Shown here: piece by piece, positions 35,202-45,068 of the stretch
Position numbering within the stretch: position 1 is the stretch's first letter
How the letters are laid out: every line of letters starts with the position of its first letter
Assembly: GCA_050313895.1 (NCBI GenBank)
Contig: JBNPMI010000002.1
Direction: 5' to 3' (one strand)
From: JALFST01 sp022779285
GTDB taxonomy: Bacteria > Bacillota > Clostridia > Tissierellales > Peptoniphilaceae
DNA: 64,000 bases
Position numbers and translations under genes: made by a program
The notes under the pieces: model-generated
Databases searched by the model: none
What the model was told of the DNA's origin: nothing
Seen by the model: only the letters and a program-made list of their open reading frames with translations

Positions 35202-38200
35202 ATGCTTAATAGGGAAATTCCCTTTAGACCAAAGCTTGAGGGCGATTTTCGGATTCGGTTTTACAATGCTGTATCAAGCATTACCGAACAGACTTCGCTT
35301 TTTGAAATCGAGCAAATAGCTAACGATGAAATAAGGTGGGTGCAGGATGAGTGCACCTATAATTTGGAGCAAAGAAAAAAATATAGAGCAATCTGGATGC
35401 TTTTCCGTGATTTAACGAGAGCATCCTGGAAAGCATGCTACAGAGACGGCGTTTTATATATGAGCTTACCTAACCTGAATGGGGCCAATTTCCACGACAG
35501 TTCATCTCCTGAGGTAAAAAGCTTATTGAGGAAATGGATGAGCGAAAGCCGCCACGAGCGCTTGGTTTCATATACTGATTTTATTCAACGGATGGAGCGA
35601 AAGAATTCAAGCGGACATAGCATAGATGAACTCATTGCTGATGGACAAGAATTAAGCAATAGAATAAGGAAAGCAAAAGATGGAGCTATTGATGTTTCTG
35701 AGGCAGTAAAACCATATTTACAGCTAGTTGTTGAGAATGAAAGAGATGAGTATACAGGCATAAAGACATCTGAAATATGGAGATATTTTCGCCTTACGTG
35801 GTCAACACCTGCAGAAACCACACCTGGAAGAACTATGCAATATCTTATCAGAGACGCAGCTCATCCCATGCATGCAGTTATGGGGATTGCTTCTCTTGAG
35901 AACTGTGCGGTTCAGATTACATGCCGCGATGATTTCATTGGGTGGAATCAGAAGGCTTTTATTGATCGAATTATAAAGTTGGACTCCGAACAGGCACGTG
36001 CTGAATTTGACAGACTTTTGAATTACATAGAAGTTGGCATTTCAGGGATTGATTATGAGGAACTTTGTACACAGGCAACGGTAGATAATCCGACGGATGA
36101 GGATATACAGCAACTGCTCGATATTGCCACAAGTGCTGAGCAGCGTAGGCAGGAGTTACTAAAAGAAGGTGTAATTGACGGTATAGATGAGGAAGATAAA
36201 AGCGATCTAGGGAGCATTTCAAAAGAAACTGAGGATGCGCTTTACAGAAGAAAAAGAGCTGAGCAGCTAGGACGGCTTTTGATGGCAAAAAAAGAGCTTT
36301 TAGCTGTTTATAGATCTGAGAATTTTAATTCGATTTGGGTAGATTTCTGCAATAGCGAGGCGGGGAATTCCTCTATAAGAACAGCTTTGGTTGCTCAAAA
36401 GACTCAACACATCGGGTCAAGCTTAATGGAACTGAATGTTTGCGGTGCTATACCGCCATATAATGAGATCCTTGGGGGAAAACTTGTCGCGCTACTGGCA
36501 TTATCTCCACAGGTAATACACGATTATAAGGAACGCTATTCAAATAAGGCTAGTATGATTGCAAGCCGACTTAAAGGTAAGGATGTCGTTCGCCCTGCTG
36601 ATTTGGTGTATGTGGGAACTACATCCTTGTACTATGTTGGTTCAAGTCAATACAACAGATTAAAAATACCCGGAAGCATATTTAATGACGACTATGATGT
36701 TGTATGGAAAAAGCTTGGTATGACAATTGGCTACGGCACGATGCATATTAGTAAGGCCACAACACTTAGCCTTACTGAGGCAACAAGCGACGGTTTTACT
36801 CGTATTAATCATGTATTTGGTGAAGGCGCAAGTCCTAAGATGCGCCTTTTGACGATGGCAATTCGTGAGTTACTAGAGTCAACAAATGAGGACTCAAAGG
36901 ATTTTTCGAAGCATGCCATGTCTCGAATTGTTTATGGTGCTTGTTTAGCCAAAAATACAGTGCAGTACTTAATGGGTGAAGCAGATAAACCTGATTATTA
37001 CACTGATGTATCAAAATATCAGGAAGGGACACAAAAAATAATAGATTACTGGACAAACCGATGGCTGAAAAGTAGATTGAATTTTGAACCGATTCACCAG
37101 AGAATCTGTGATTTTGATAAAAAAAGCTTGATGGTTGGATACCAGATTAATGACGATGAAAGATGGAAATTTGAGAAGCTCGAGGAGGTGCCACAAATGC
37201 CAGCTAATGATGAGAATAAGGTTGGGCTGCAGTTTGTCCGTGATTTCTATAGAGGAATGAGCGCCTATGCAGATCATACCGACCCAAAGCTCCTCACTGG
37301 AATTCATCTAAAGACAAAATTAGATGATGCTGTCCTTAATGCCGCAAGGTCTGGAAAAGATGTTGTTCTCACAGGAAATCCAGGAGATGGGAAAACACAC
37401 ATTATCCGCATGCTGAAGGGCGAAATAGAGAAACTGACTGTTCCGATGGTAATCGAACTTGATGCGAGTACTCTATCTGACGAAGAAATATATTCTCATT
37501 GGAAGCAAGCTCATAAGGATGGCAAGGCGTTTATCATAGCAATAAATGCTGCGGTTCTTTATTCGGTTTATAAAAATTATCCCACGTTTGAACCTGTTAA
37601 AAATGCATATGGGCAAATGGCGGATGCGATAGTCTTTCACAAAAAAGATATCGCTACAAGTCCGCTTGTCGTATTTGATCTTAGTAAACGAGAGGCGCTC
37701 ACGCCTGAAATACTTAATCAGGCCATCCTTAAAATGACGGATGAAAGCCACTATAGCGAGTGCAGGTCCTGTCCACTAAGATCAAATTGCGTGGTGCATA
37801 AAAACCGAGCACTGCTGAGGAATGATCTTTTCCAGCAAAGGCTTGGCTTAGTATTAGAGCGAGTTTCGCTCAGAGGATATCATGCAACTATTCGAGAAAT
37901 TCAAAGCTTCATTTCTTATTTGATTTTCGGTGATAGAAGTTGTAAGCAACTGAACCAAACTGCGGGGAATAGTGAATACGACCTTGTTAACCTCATATAT
38001 TCAGGTAAAGGCGCGTTGTTTGACGAGATTGGAAAGGCTATTGATCCTGTCAATATTTCTCATCCTATTTGGGATGAGAGAATTCTACTAAATGACATTG
38101 ATTCAAATTCATGGATTGAAGGCTTTGAAGTTCCGGCAGAGGCCATTGCCTATGATAATGAGGATCTTTTCAATCTTAGGAAAAGACAGTTCTTCTTTTT

Positions 38201-38792
38201 CAATCAGTATGGAGAGGATCTGCTTTCCATTCTTGATGATGATATATCCAGATTCAGGACTTTTCTTCAGCAGGATGATGGAAAGATAATCAAGGAGTTA
38301 ATAGGAAAACTTAACAGCTTTTTTGGAGCGACTAATGCTTCTAATTCGCGGTTACAAATATGGACGGGACATCGATACAACAATGAGCCAAGGAAGGTGC
38401 TTATCTCGGTTGGAACTGTAAAGAAAAGTGAACTAAGCATTGGTCGTCCCAGACTCCTGCCGAGCATGCAGGAAGGAATTGATATGCTTCCTAATTATAT
38501 TCGCTTGGAGAAGAAGTCTTCTCCTAATACCTTCCTAAAGGTGGATTTTGAGATGTACCTTTTGCTTAATGAGGCTCAAAGAGGTGTTCCCGTTTTGTTT
38601 ACGGAATCTGATCTAGTTAAGAAGGTATGGCGGTTTATCGAACAGCTACAGTCATACAGTAGTATTGATGATGAAGATATCGTGGATATTGGTCTGATGG
38701 ATGTTCAGAACAAGAAAACCATTATGGTGAGCCTTGACAGGGAAGACAATAAATATTCATCGATTGAAAGCGAAAAAACAAGGGAGGCATAA
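35202..38792 (+). CDS. Two-part protein: DruA-like (DUF4338) region fused to a DptF-like P-loop ATPase
   Basis: About 1,196 residues. The N-terminal ~670 resemble DruA/DUF4338 proteins of Druantia anti-phage loci: WRYFRLTWSTPAETTPGRTM and YLIRDAAHP (about 192-222), CRDDFIGW (about 243-250), CGAIPPYNEILGGKLVALLA (about 414-433), PADLVYVGTTSLYYVGSSQY and FGEGASPKMRLL (about 540-552). The C-terminal ~500 form a P-loop ATPase with Walker A GNPGDGKTHIIRM (725-737), a candidate Walker B PLVVFDLS, and a cysteine cluster CRSCPLRSNC (Cys854, 857, 863) reminiscent of DptF of phosphorothioate-dependent restriction. The family assignments are from memory. ATG at 35202 is chosen over TTG at 35196. First gene of the operon. 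Confidence 0.65.
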   Translation: MLNREIPFRPKLEGDFRIRFYNAVSSITEQTSLFEIEQIANDEIRWVQDECTYNLEQRKKYRAIWMLFRDLTRASWKACYRDGVLYMSLPNLNGANFHDSSSPEVKSLLRKWMSESRHERLVSYTDFIQRMERKNSSGHSIDELIADGQELSNRIRKAKDGAIDVSEAVKPYLQLVVENERDEYTGIKTSEIWRYFRLTWSTPAETTPGRTMQYLIRDAAHPMHAVMGIASLENCAVQITCRDDFIGWNQKAFIDRIIKLDSEQARAEFDRLLNYIEVGISGIDYEELCTQATVDNPTDEDIQQLLDIATSAEQRRQELLKEGVIDGIDEEDKSDLGSISKETEDALYRRKRAEQLGRLLMAKKELLAVYRSENFNSIWVDFCNSEAGNSSIRTALVAQKTQHIGSSLMELNVCGAIPPYNEILGGKLVALLALSPQVIHDYKERYSNKASMIASRLKGKDVVRPADLVYVGTTSLYYVGSSQYNRLKIPGSIFNDDYDVVWKKLGMTIGYGTMHISKATTLSLTEATSDGFTRINHVFGEGASPKMRLLTMAIRELLESTNEDSKDFSKHAMSRIVYGACLAKNTVQYLMGEADKPDYYTDVSKYQEGTQKIIDYWTNRWLKSRLNFEPIHQRICDFDKKSLMVGYQINDDERWKFEKLEEVPQMPANDENKVGLQFVRDFYRGMSAYADHTDPKLLTGIHLKTKLDDAVLNAARSGKDVVLTGNPGDGKTHIIRMLKGEIEKLTVPMVIELDASTLSDEEIYSHWKQAHKDGKAFIIAINAAVLYSVYKNYPTFEPVKNAYGQMADAIVFHKKDIATSPLVVFDLSKREALTPEILNQAILKMTDESHYSECRSCPLRSNCVVHKNRALLRNDLFQQRLGLVLERVSLRGYHATIREIQSFISYLIFGDRSCKQLNQTAGNSEYDLVNLIYSGKGALFDEIGKAIDPVNISHPIWDERILLNDIDSNSWIEGFEVPAEAIAYDNEDLFNLRKRQFFFFNQYGEDLLSILDDDISRFRTFLQQDDGKIIKELIGKLNSFFGATNASNSRLQIWTGHRYNNEPRKVLISVGTVKKSELSIGRPRLLPSMQEGIDMLPNYIRLEKKSSPNTFLKVDFEMYLLLNEAQRGVPVLFTESDLVKKVWRFIEQLQSYSSIDDEDIVDIGLMDVQNKKTIMVSLDREDNKYSSIESEKTREA

Positions 38793-38797
38793 CTGTA

Positions 38798-40291
38798 ATG
38801 GAAAGAATATACCTACGCGAGGCACGTGGAGATGTTGATAAAAAATATGTTGGATTTACTCCAAATGGGTCTGCAGTTAAGCCGGTCCATATTGCGGGAG
38901 GGTCTCTGCGCTGTATCTACGGTAAATACAATCGCACACGAAATATAAAGAAAATGGCACTTGTTTCTGATGCGAAGGGTAATGTGCCTTCTGGAAATGA
39001 CGCTGACACGATTTATCAGGAGTTAGAGAATAAGGAATTAATTGAAGATAACGTTACAGAAAACTCAGTCGAATCTATGCGGAATGAAATGCAAAGACTG
39101 CTTTCTGTAGATAAAGGTGTTTATGTCGTTAAAGGATTGAAGGATGGGATGATTTCTTACTCTGCTGGTTCAAAATATTTTTTGACTAGCAAGGCGATGT
39201 ATGAGGATGCTGGCGAATTTATGGGAAGTATCGTAAGAACCTATTGTCCTGACCTTGCAGAATATATAAGTGAACTTCTTGACAGAGGAACAGATGCAAT
39301 TACTCTGTTGTTTCAACCTGTTCTTGAGGCTGACATGGAGGAATTCACTGACCAGAATCAATATGAGGATATCCCTGCGTTTCAGAGCATGAATGACCAA
39401 ATGAAATGGTTTACCACTGGCATTGCTGAAGCCGGTTCATGCTTGTTAGACAATCTGCAGCATCATCCTAATCCCTTGACACAACTGAGGCTTTTTAACT
39501 TTTTTTGCATCTTTAACTTGATTAGATATATGGCCTTACTAGAAGCCTTTTATTGTGGGGAGTCCGTTAGACCAATTCTTCTTGATTTTAGCGGTAAAAG
39601 CCCAAGCTTTAGCAGTGTTGCTCGTGCCTCAGAGATGTCTTATACGCAAATGTATAAATCCATCAACAGATTTTATGCGTGGGGCTATGCGAAATGGCTT
39701 GAAGACGACAAGGGGTATACAAAGGATGATCTTTTAAATTCCGAAACCCCAGCATATGAGGAAGGTAAAAAGGTATCGAAAACGAGTAAGGAGGAATTAG
39801 ATGCCTTGTGGACGCTTGCAAAGGAACGAGCGAGTAGTCTTGATGGGGAGGAAATGTATACAGCGTTTGGCGAGACAATGTATGACATGCTTGCGTTGGA
39901 GGCTTCTTCACATCCGGTTAATTATTTGAGAGCACTCGGTAACTTATCAGGGATTCTTTATCCGCCCGACAAATTTCATCCGAATAAGCGCTTTGTTATT
40001 TCACAGGATATCTTAGAGATGCTCCTGAGGAGTTGCGTTAAATCAAGTGAAGCAATAAGTGGTCAAGATATCAGAAAGCGTCTATGGGACCGCTTTGGCA
40101 TTATTATAGGCGGCGGACAATTTGAAATGACGACGCTTCACCAAAGTGGCATGATCCTTCAGATCGACGAAGATGCTCTAGAAGATAATTTTTCTGCCTT
40201 TGCGTCCGTTCTTGAGTCAATGGATTTTGCAGAAATTATGGCAGATGGCATTTTGCAGATCAGATTAGGAGGCACTGAAAATGATAGATAA
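38798..40291 (+). CDS. Uncharacterised DptG-position protein
   Basis: 497 residues, no signal peptide or clear membrane segment, and no motif I recognise. Features visible: an N-terminal beta-rich part (YLREARGDVDKKYVGFTP), a long helical middle (LRLFNFFCIFNLIRYMALLE) and a C-terminal SGQDIRKRLWDRFGIIIGGG that looks like a winged helix. It lies between the DptF-like and DptH-like genes, with GGAGG before its ATG and an 11-bp overlap with the next gene. Size and position match DptG of DptFGH systems, but sequence homology is not claimed. Confidence 0.5.
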   Translation: MERIYLREARGDVDKKYVGFTPNGSAVKPVHIAGGSLRCIYGKYNRTRNIKKMALVSDAKGNVPSGNDADTIYQELENKELIEDNVTENSVESMRNEMQRLLSVDKGVYVVKGLKDGMISYSAGSKYFLTSKAMYEDAGEFMGSIVRTYCPDLAEYISELLDRGTDAITLLFQPVLEADMEEFTDQNQYEDIPAFQSMNDQMKWFTTGIAEAGSCLLDNLQHHPNPLTQLRLFNFFCIFNLIRYMALLEAFYCGESVRPILLDFSGKSPSFSSVARASEMSYTQMYKSINRFYAWGYAKWLEDDKGYTKDDLLNSETPAYEEGKKVSKTSKEELDALWTLAKERASSLDGEEMYTAFGETMYDMLALEASSHPVNYLRALGNLSGILYPPDKFHPNKRFVISQDILEMLLRSCVKSSEAISGQDIRKRLWDRFGIIIGGGQFEMTTLHQSGMILQIDEDALEDNFSAFASVLESMDFAEIMADGILQIRLGGTENDR

Positions 40292-43200
40292 GCAAGAACT
40301 TGTTATAGAACTTCTCGCTCAGCACTTGGCTGCATTAAAGGTTGGCATCATTATTAAAGGGGTAGATGGAATCTCTCCTGAATCAATAATTGCGGGCATA
40401 GCATCAGATAGTCAGCACTTATATGGAGCAGTTATAGGATATGACGGGGTAAAGGAGCATGCAGAGAAGAACTATGATATTACAGATTCTATAGAAAAGG
40501 CAGTTTTGTGGAGGAGTATTCCGGAGTGTGCAGGACGCATAGTCGTTTTTATAAAGACAGATACTGACAAGCTTCATTCTCTGTCTGAGTTTGAGAATAT
40601 AAGTACAAGAGACATCTCTCGCTATTTACTTGAGAAGCAGATAAACAGCGACAATAACACACCCACGAATAATTTTTGGTCCGCTTTAGAAAAAACCTCT
40701 GACTATTACACATTTGAAGCTGTTGAAGATTTTGTTAATGCAGTCGCGGGAAGTAAAAGACCTGGGGACGCAATACCTAAAAATATGTGGCGGTTAAACC
40801 TGCTTGAGGATAATGACATCCTTGGCACGAAGAGCAAGCCGGAGGATCGCCTTGCTCAAAATCGAGATATGATTTTTGCTATTGGGCAGCTAAGTGAAGA
40901 TTCGAGAAAAAAACTTAGCCGTTCACTTGTTCGCTCGAAAGCAAAGGATAAGGCTCGCTTGCAAGCAGCCTATCGTAGCTTACAAAATTTTTATAAGTAC
41001 GGTAATCAGGATACATTAAAGGATCTCGACCTTACTACTGTTCAAGAACTCTTTTCCGCCTCACAGAAAAAAGAGAAAGCGAAGAAGAAAAAATCTCCTA
41101 ATACACCCGATGTTCCGGAGCCTGACGAGCCTGATTCCAATACTCCTATTCGTCCTAAAGAACTTGATAGGTTGGTTTCTGATGCCATCGTTTTTGGTGA
41201 TGATGAGGAACAAAAGGACATAAGCAATCTTCTGGATGAGTTGGACAAGCACTACGATACCGAAACTGAGGAAAATGATGATTCGATTCCTCCCATCGGA
41301 GGCATTTTCGAGGATCGTAGTATTGCTCTTGATGCTCATCAAACAGACTTAAGAAAACTTGTCGGTAAGTTCTGCAGCCTCAATTCATGGGGTGGCATCA
41401 TGGAAACAGACGAAAGTGTTCTGAAGGATGCTATTTCCGCTGATATTAATGCTGCGCACATATTTGACCCTGAGAATAAGGATGCTGTCATCTCCTTTGT
41501 AGGAGGAATAGATGGAAACCAGCCTTTATTTGAGTTTATCAAACAGTTTGATGAACAGTTTGATAGTAAAGGCTTAGAAGCTCTTGAGAGATTTTCTCCA
41601 ATAATTGATAATCTCAAAGCCGCCAGAGAAAAGCTTCTTACACATCTTGACCTGATTATGTATCATCCGGTTCTTTTGTTTGGCGCTTCTGAAAAGAGCA
41701 GGAATGATCTTATTGAGTATATTCAGGCTTGGGAGCAGTTATATCATGCTTTCTGCAAAAATGAGCCTACCATGAGAGAGATAAGTCCAGGTGGTACAAG
41801 CTTTATTGCAAGAGCAATATTGCTATTGGACATACTATACGTAAAAACTCCAAAAGAATGGAAGGGTATTTTGTTGCCGCTTCATCCTATTTATTTGTGG
41901 CGATACTATGAGGTTTTTAGGACACTTCCAAATAAAAAAGCTACTCTTGCAGAAGAGGATAAGGATGCACTAGCAAAGGTTCTTACACAGTTACCACAGG
42001 TATTAAGCTTTATTGTTGCTAATAATCTCGTGACAAATACATCAGAGGATCGTATTTTGCCCTGCTCTGGAAGCATTGAAATGCTACCAACGTTTGAGAA
42101 TAAGACGAATCGGTATCTGGGAAATGATGGTACGGAATCAATTGAGGAAATTCTTACGAGATGGATCGGGTTTGCTCCATATACAAGAAACGAAATCAGG
42201 ATTTGCTCTGTTGATGCCCCAGACCTGATTGGAATAATCCGTCAAGTCAAGCATTTCATGGACAAAAATGAAGTAAAAAGAGTCGTTTATGATGTTTACC
42301 TTACGAGAAATCAAAATGGAAACACCGAGTTTTCAAAGCTTGATTATTCTGGCAAGGACTACGAAATAGGTGAATTTATTAGAAATGATCGAATTGCAAT
42401 TAGCATACATAATTGCAAGGATTCTACCGAAGTTAAAACGGCACTAGAGTTTAGGCCGGTACATGTGGCTTTTTATTTTGATCAGTCCTCTTATGCCATC
42501 GAGTATGGTCCGAATAGTCACAACCTGTATATTAATCCGCTTGTTATCACCTATGAGTATGATTTTGATGAGATTCAGCACAAGGGAACAATCTTCCCTT
42601 CATCCGAGTCTGAATCTGGACTTATAGGAGATTATAACAAGCTATTAAGGTCAGCGGATATCATAAGCAACAATATGAATCCAAGAACGACATATAATGG
42701 AAACGCAGACATGACCGCCGTTGTTTCTACTATAAAGGATGCGCAGACCCAATGGCTCGTTGTAGCAGATAGAGATACAAATAACTATCAGCCTCAGTCT
42801 GCTGTTCCTATTGGTGAGATGCAGTATGACAAGCGAATGGTTAATGCTTGGGCGGCAGACAATTCAAGGATAATTACGCAGTATCTGGATCTTCTTCGGG
42901 GTTACAACCTTTATCCTAAGAAGGACACACTTGTTGATATATTGCGTCAATTTGGGCACATTGCTTCGAACGGGTTGATTAGCATACCAAGGTTCGGCGC
43001 AGATACGCAGGCAATAGACAATAAGAAGAAGGGGCTAATAGGAACACTTTTTGCAGCGTCCTGGTATATGAAAAAGTATGACGATGCACTTGTTGCATCT
43101 TTAGATGACGATAAGGCTCGCCTTTGGTTGCAAAATAGTAAATATGGAAATGAAAGAGCCGATCTTGTTGGTCTTCATTATGATGCGTCTGAAAACAAGC

Positions 43201-45062
43201 TTTATGTTGAACCTATTGAGGTAAAGACTAGAGATGAATCTCCAGATGCGACAATAACAAGAGATGAGACGGATTCCAAGCGCTCTAACATCTCAGGTCA
43301 TGCCGCAGAGCAGATAGCATCTATGGTTGAGCTATTGCGAGAGATATTCTACTCGGATAAAAATTCAATGGATATGTTTACCTCTGCGCGGAGGGAGGTT
43401 TTGAAGTATCAAATTGTTTCTGAGTGCTTCAGAAATGTGCATGATTCTGATTGGCAAAAGAGATGGTATCTAATCTTGAAAAAGGCCTTCGGTAGTGGCG
43501 AAAGTGAAGGACTTAAGATTGTAGTTTCTGGAATCCTTCTTCATATAAAGTTGAATGAGGCCTCCGGAGGCGAACATATACCGTGTAAGAATCCTGATTA
43601 TGACGATTGCTCAATAGATTATTGGAAATTAACTGCAAAAGAAATTCAACACGATATCCTTGGCGAGAAAACTCAAATAAAGGAATCAATCACTCCGGAT
43701 TTCGACAATTCTGAGGAATCTGATCAGGAAACTGAATCTAGTGATGACGCCTTTATTGATACTGACATAGAGGTAACGAAGGGCGAAGCGAAGCCTGACA
43801 ATAATGCAGTAGGACTGTATTCTACGGATTTTTCTGATTATGGTCAAAAGGGACAGATGGTCGCTGAGGGGAATCCAAGCAGTGCACACATTCTCAGAGA
43901 TTCTGGTTCTACACCATATGGGACTAAAAAAGATGGTGAGAAAGAAAATACTGGTGTCAGCCGATCCGAGATAGATCAGTTGGTTAAGGATTTTAGGCGC
44001 TCGTGTGGTGACTATCATGTTACGCTTAAAGAATGCAATGCAGAGGATACTGTTGTAGGCCCTAGCGTTATAAGATTGAAATTTAAGCTTGGACGTGGAC
44101 AGGCCCTGCAGGGATTACAAAGCCATCTCGAAGATATTGGCAGAGAAATGAAGAGGACAGGCGTAATTATTCAACAGGTGCCAAATTCTGATGAACTCCT
44201 GTTGGACGTGCCGAGGCTTAAACGAGAAAAGGTATTGTTTAGGGATGTGATTGGCTCATTACCAAAGGTCACTTCCCCTGAGCAGTTGTATTTCCCGTTG
44301 GGACGAACGCCTAATGGCACGGATCTTTTTGAGGATCTTGGAGAGATGCCTCATATGCTCGTGGGAGGAAGCACGGGCTCTGGTAAATCAGTATTCCTTT
44401 TCTCGATGCTTGCCGCAATGCTGATGACTCATCCTCGAAAAGAAGACTTACAATTGATTCTTTCTTCAGCAAAGCTGGAGGATTTCATCCATTTTGCTGG
44501 GCTTCCGCATCTATACTCTGGCAGTATTATCTCAGATGCTGAGGAGGCCACTCGCGTAATAAAAGAGGTGGTCTATGAAGAGTCGGAGCGCAGAGGAAAA
44601 TTATTAGCTGATGCAAGAGTTGCTAACATTATAGAATACAACAAGATTGCAACTGAAAAACTCGCTCCAATTGTTGTTGTGATAGATGAGTTCGCGGATT
44701 TGGCGGACCAATTAGAAACAAAAAAGGAACAGAATGCTTTTTATAAGCCTGTACAGCGAATAGCCCAAGCTGGTAGAAGCAGAGGAATTCATCTTGTAAT
44801 ATGTACGCAGAGGCCAGAAGCTAAACTGGTTCCTTCAACGACAAAGGCTCAATTGAATGGCCGGGTTGCGTTGCGTGTAAATGATGCCATTTCTTCTAGA
44901 ATGATTATTGAGGAACCTGATGCCCAGTATCTACAGAAACATGGAGACATGATATATAGAAATGGTGATGTTATAGAAAGAACTCAGGGATATTTAATCG
45001 AAATCCCTGAGTTGGACGAAATAGTTAAAAACGTAATAGATGGGAAGTATTTGAAGAGGTGA
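40281..45062 (+). CDS. DptH-like giant protein: PD-(D/E)XK-like motif plus FtsK/HerA motor
   Basis: 1,593 residues. The first ~900 are unfamiliar, with an acidic Lys/Asp/Glu-rich linker at about 268-350. A nuclease-like signature lies at about 955-983: ERADLVGLHYDASENKLYVE then PIEVKTR, giving Asp961...Glu980-x-Lys982 of the PD-(D/E)XK type. A second acidic linker (about 1135-1235) leads to a C-terminal FtsK/HerA-like ATPase: Walker A VGGSTGSGKSVFLFSML (1361-1377), Walker B VVVIDEFADLADQ (Asp1469, Glu1470) and the AQAGRSRGIHLVICTQRPE segment. Size and motor domain match DptH. The motor probably tracks along DNA while the nuclease-like domain cuts; this is inference. Confidence 0.7.
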   Translation: MIDKQELVIELLAQHLAALKVGIIIKGVDGISPESIIAGIASDSQHLYGAVIGYDGVKEHAEKNYDITDSIEKAVLWRSIPECAGRIVVFIKTDTDKLHSLSEFENISTRDISRYLLEKQINSDNNTPTNNFWSALEKTSDYYTFEAVEDFVNAVAGSKRPGDAIPKNMWRLNLLEDNDILGTKSKPEDRLAQNRDMIFAIGQLSEDSRKKLSRSLVRSKAKDKARLQAAYRSLQNFYKYGNQDTLKDLDLTTVQELFSASQKKEKAKKKKSPNTPDVPEPDEPDSNTPIRPKELDRLVSDAIVFGDDEEQKDISNLLDELDKHYDTETEENDDSIPPIGGIFEDRSIALDAHQTDLRKLVGKFCSLNSWGGIMETDESVLKDAISADINAAHIFDPENKDAVISFVGGIDGNQPLFEFIKQFDEQFDSKGLEALERFSPIIDNLKAAREKLLTHLDLIMYHPVLLFGASEKSRNDLIEYIQAWEQLYHAFCKNEPTMREISPGGTSFIARAILLLDILYVKTPKEWKGILLPLHPIYLWRYYEVFRTLPNKKATLAEEDKDALAKVLTQLPQVLSFIVANNLVTNTSEDRILPCSGSIEMLPTFENKTNRYLGNDGTESIEEILTRWIGFAPYTRNEIRICSVDAPDLIGIIRQVKHFMDKNEVKRVVYDVYLTRNQNGNTEFSKLDYSGKDYEIGEFIRNDRIAISIHNCKDSTEVKTALEFRPVHVAFYFDQSSYAIEYGPNSHNLYINPLVITYEYDFDEIQHKGTIFPSSESESGLIGDYNKLLRSADIISNNMNPRTTYNGNADMTAVVSTIKDAQTQWLVVADRDTNNYQPQSAVPIGEMQYDKRMVNAWAADNSRIITQYLDLLRGYNLYPKKDTLVDILRQFGHIASNGLISIPRFGADTQAIDNKKKGLIGTLFAASWYMKKYDDALVASLDDDKARLWLQNSKYGNERADLVGLHYDASENKLYVEPIEVKTRDESPDATITRDETDSKRSNISGHAAEQIASMVELLREIFYSDKNSMDMFTSARREVLKYQIVSECFRNVHDSDWQKRWYLILKKAFGSGESEGLKIVVSGILLHIKLNEASGGEHIPCKNPDYDDCSIDYWKLTAKEIQHDILGEKTQIKESITPDFDNSEESDQETESSDDAFIDTDIEVTKGEAKPDNNAVGLYSTDFSDYGQKGQMVAEGNPSSAHILRDSGSTPYGTKKDGEKENTGVSRSEIDQLVKDFRRSCGDYHVTLKECNAEDTVVGPSVIRLKFKLGRGQALQGLQSHLEDIGREMKRTGVIIQQVPNSDELLLDVPRLKREKVLFRDVIGSLPKVTSPEQLYFPLGRTPNGTDLFEDLGEMPHMLVGGSTGSGKSVFLFSMLAAMLMTHPRKEDLQLILSSAKLEDFIHFAGLPHLYSGSIISDAEEATRVIKEVVYEESERRGKLLADARVANIIEYNKIATEKLAPIVVVIDEFADLADQLETKKEQNAFYKPVQRIAQAGRSRGIHLVICTQRPEAKLVPSTTKAQLNGRVALRVNDAISSRMIIEEPDAQYLQKHGDMIYRNGDVIERTQGYLIEIPELDEIVKNVIDGKYLKR

Positions 45063-45068
45063 TTACTG

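Noticed and set aside
35202..38792. A complete Druantia system
   Set aside because: No DruE-sized helicase with DUF1998 is present in or around the operon.
35202..45062. BREX or type I restriction-modification operon
   Set aside because: No methyltransferase, PglZ phosphatase, HsdR-type helicase or specificity subunit motif is visible; the FtsK/HerA motor and cysteine cluster fit DptF/DptH better.
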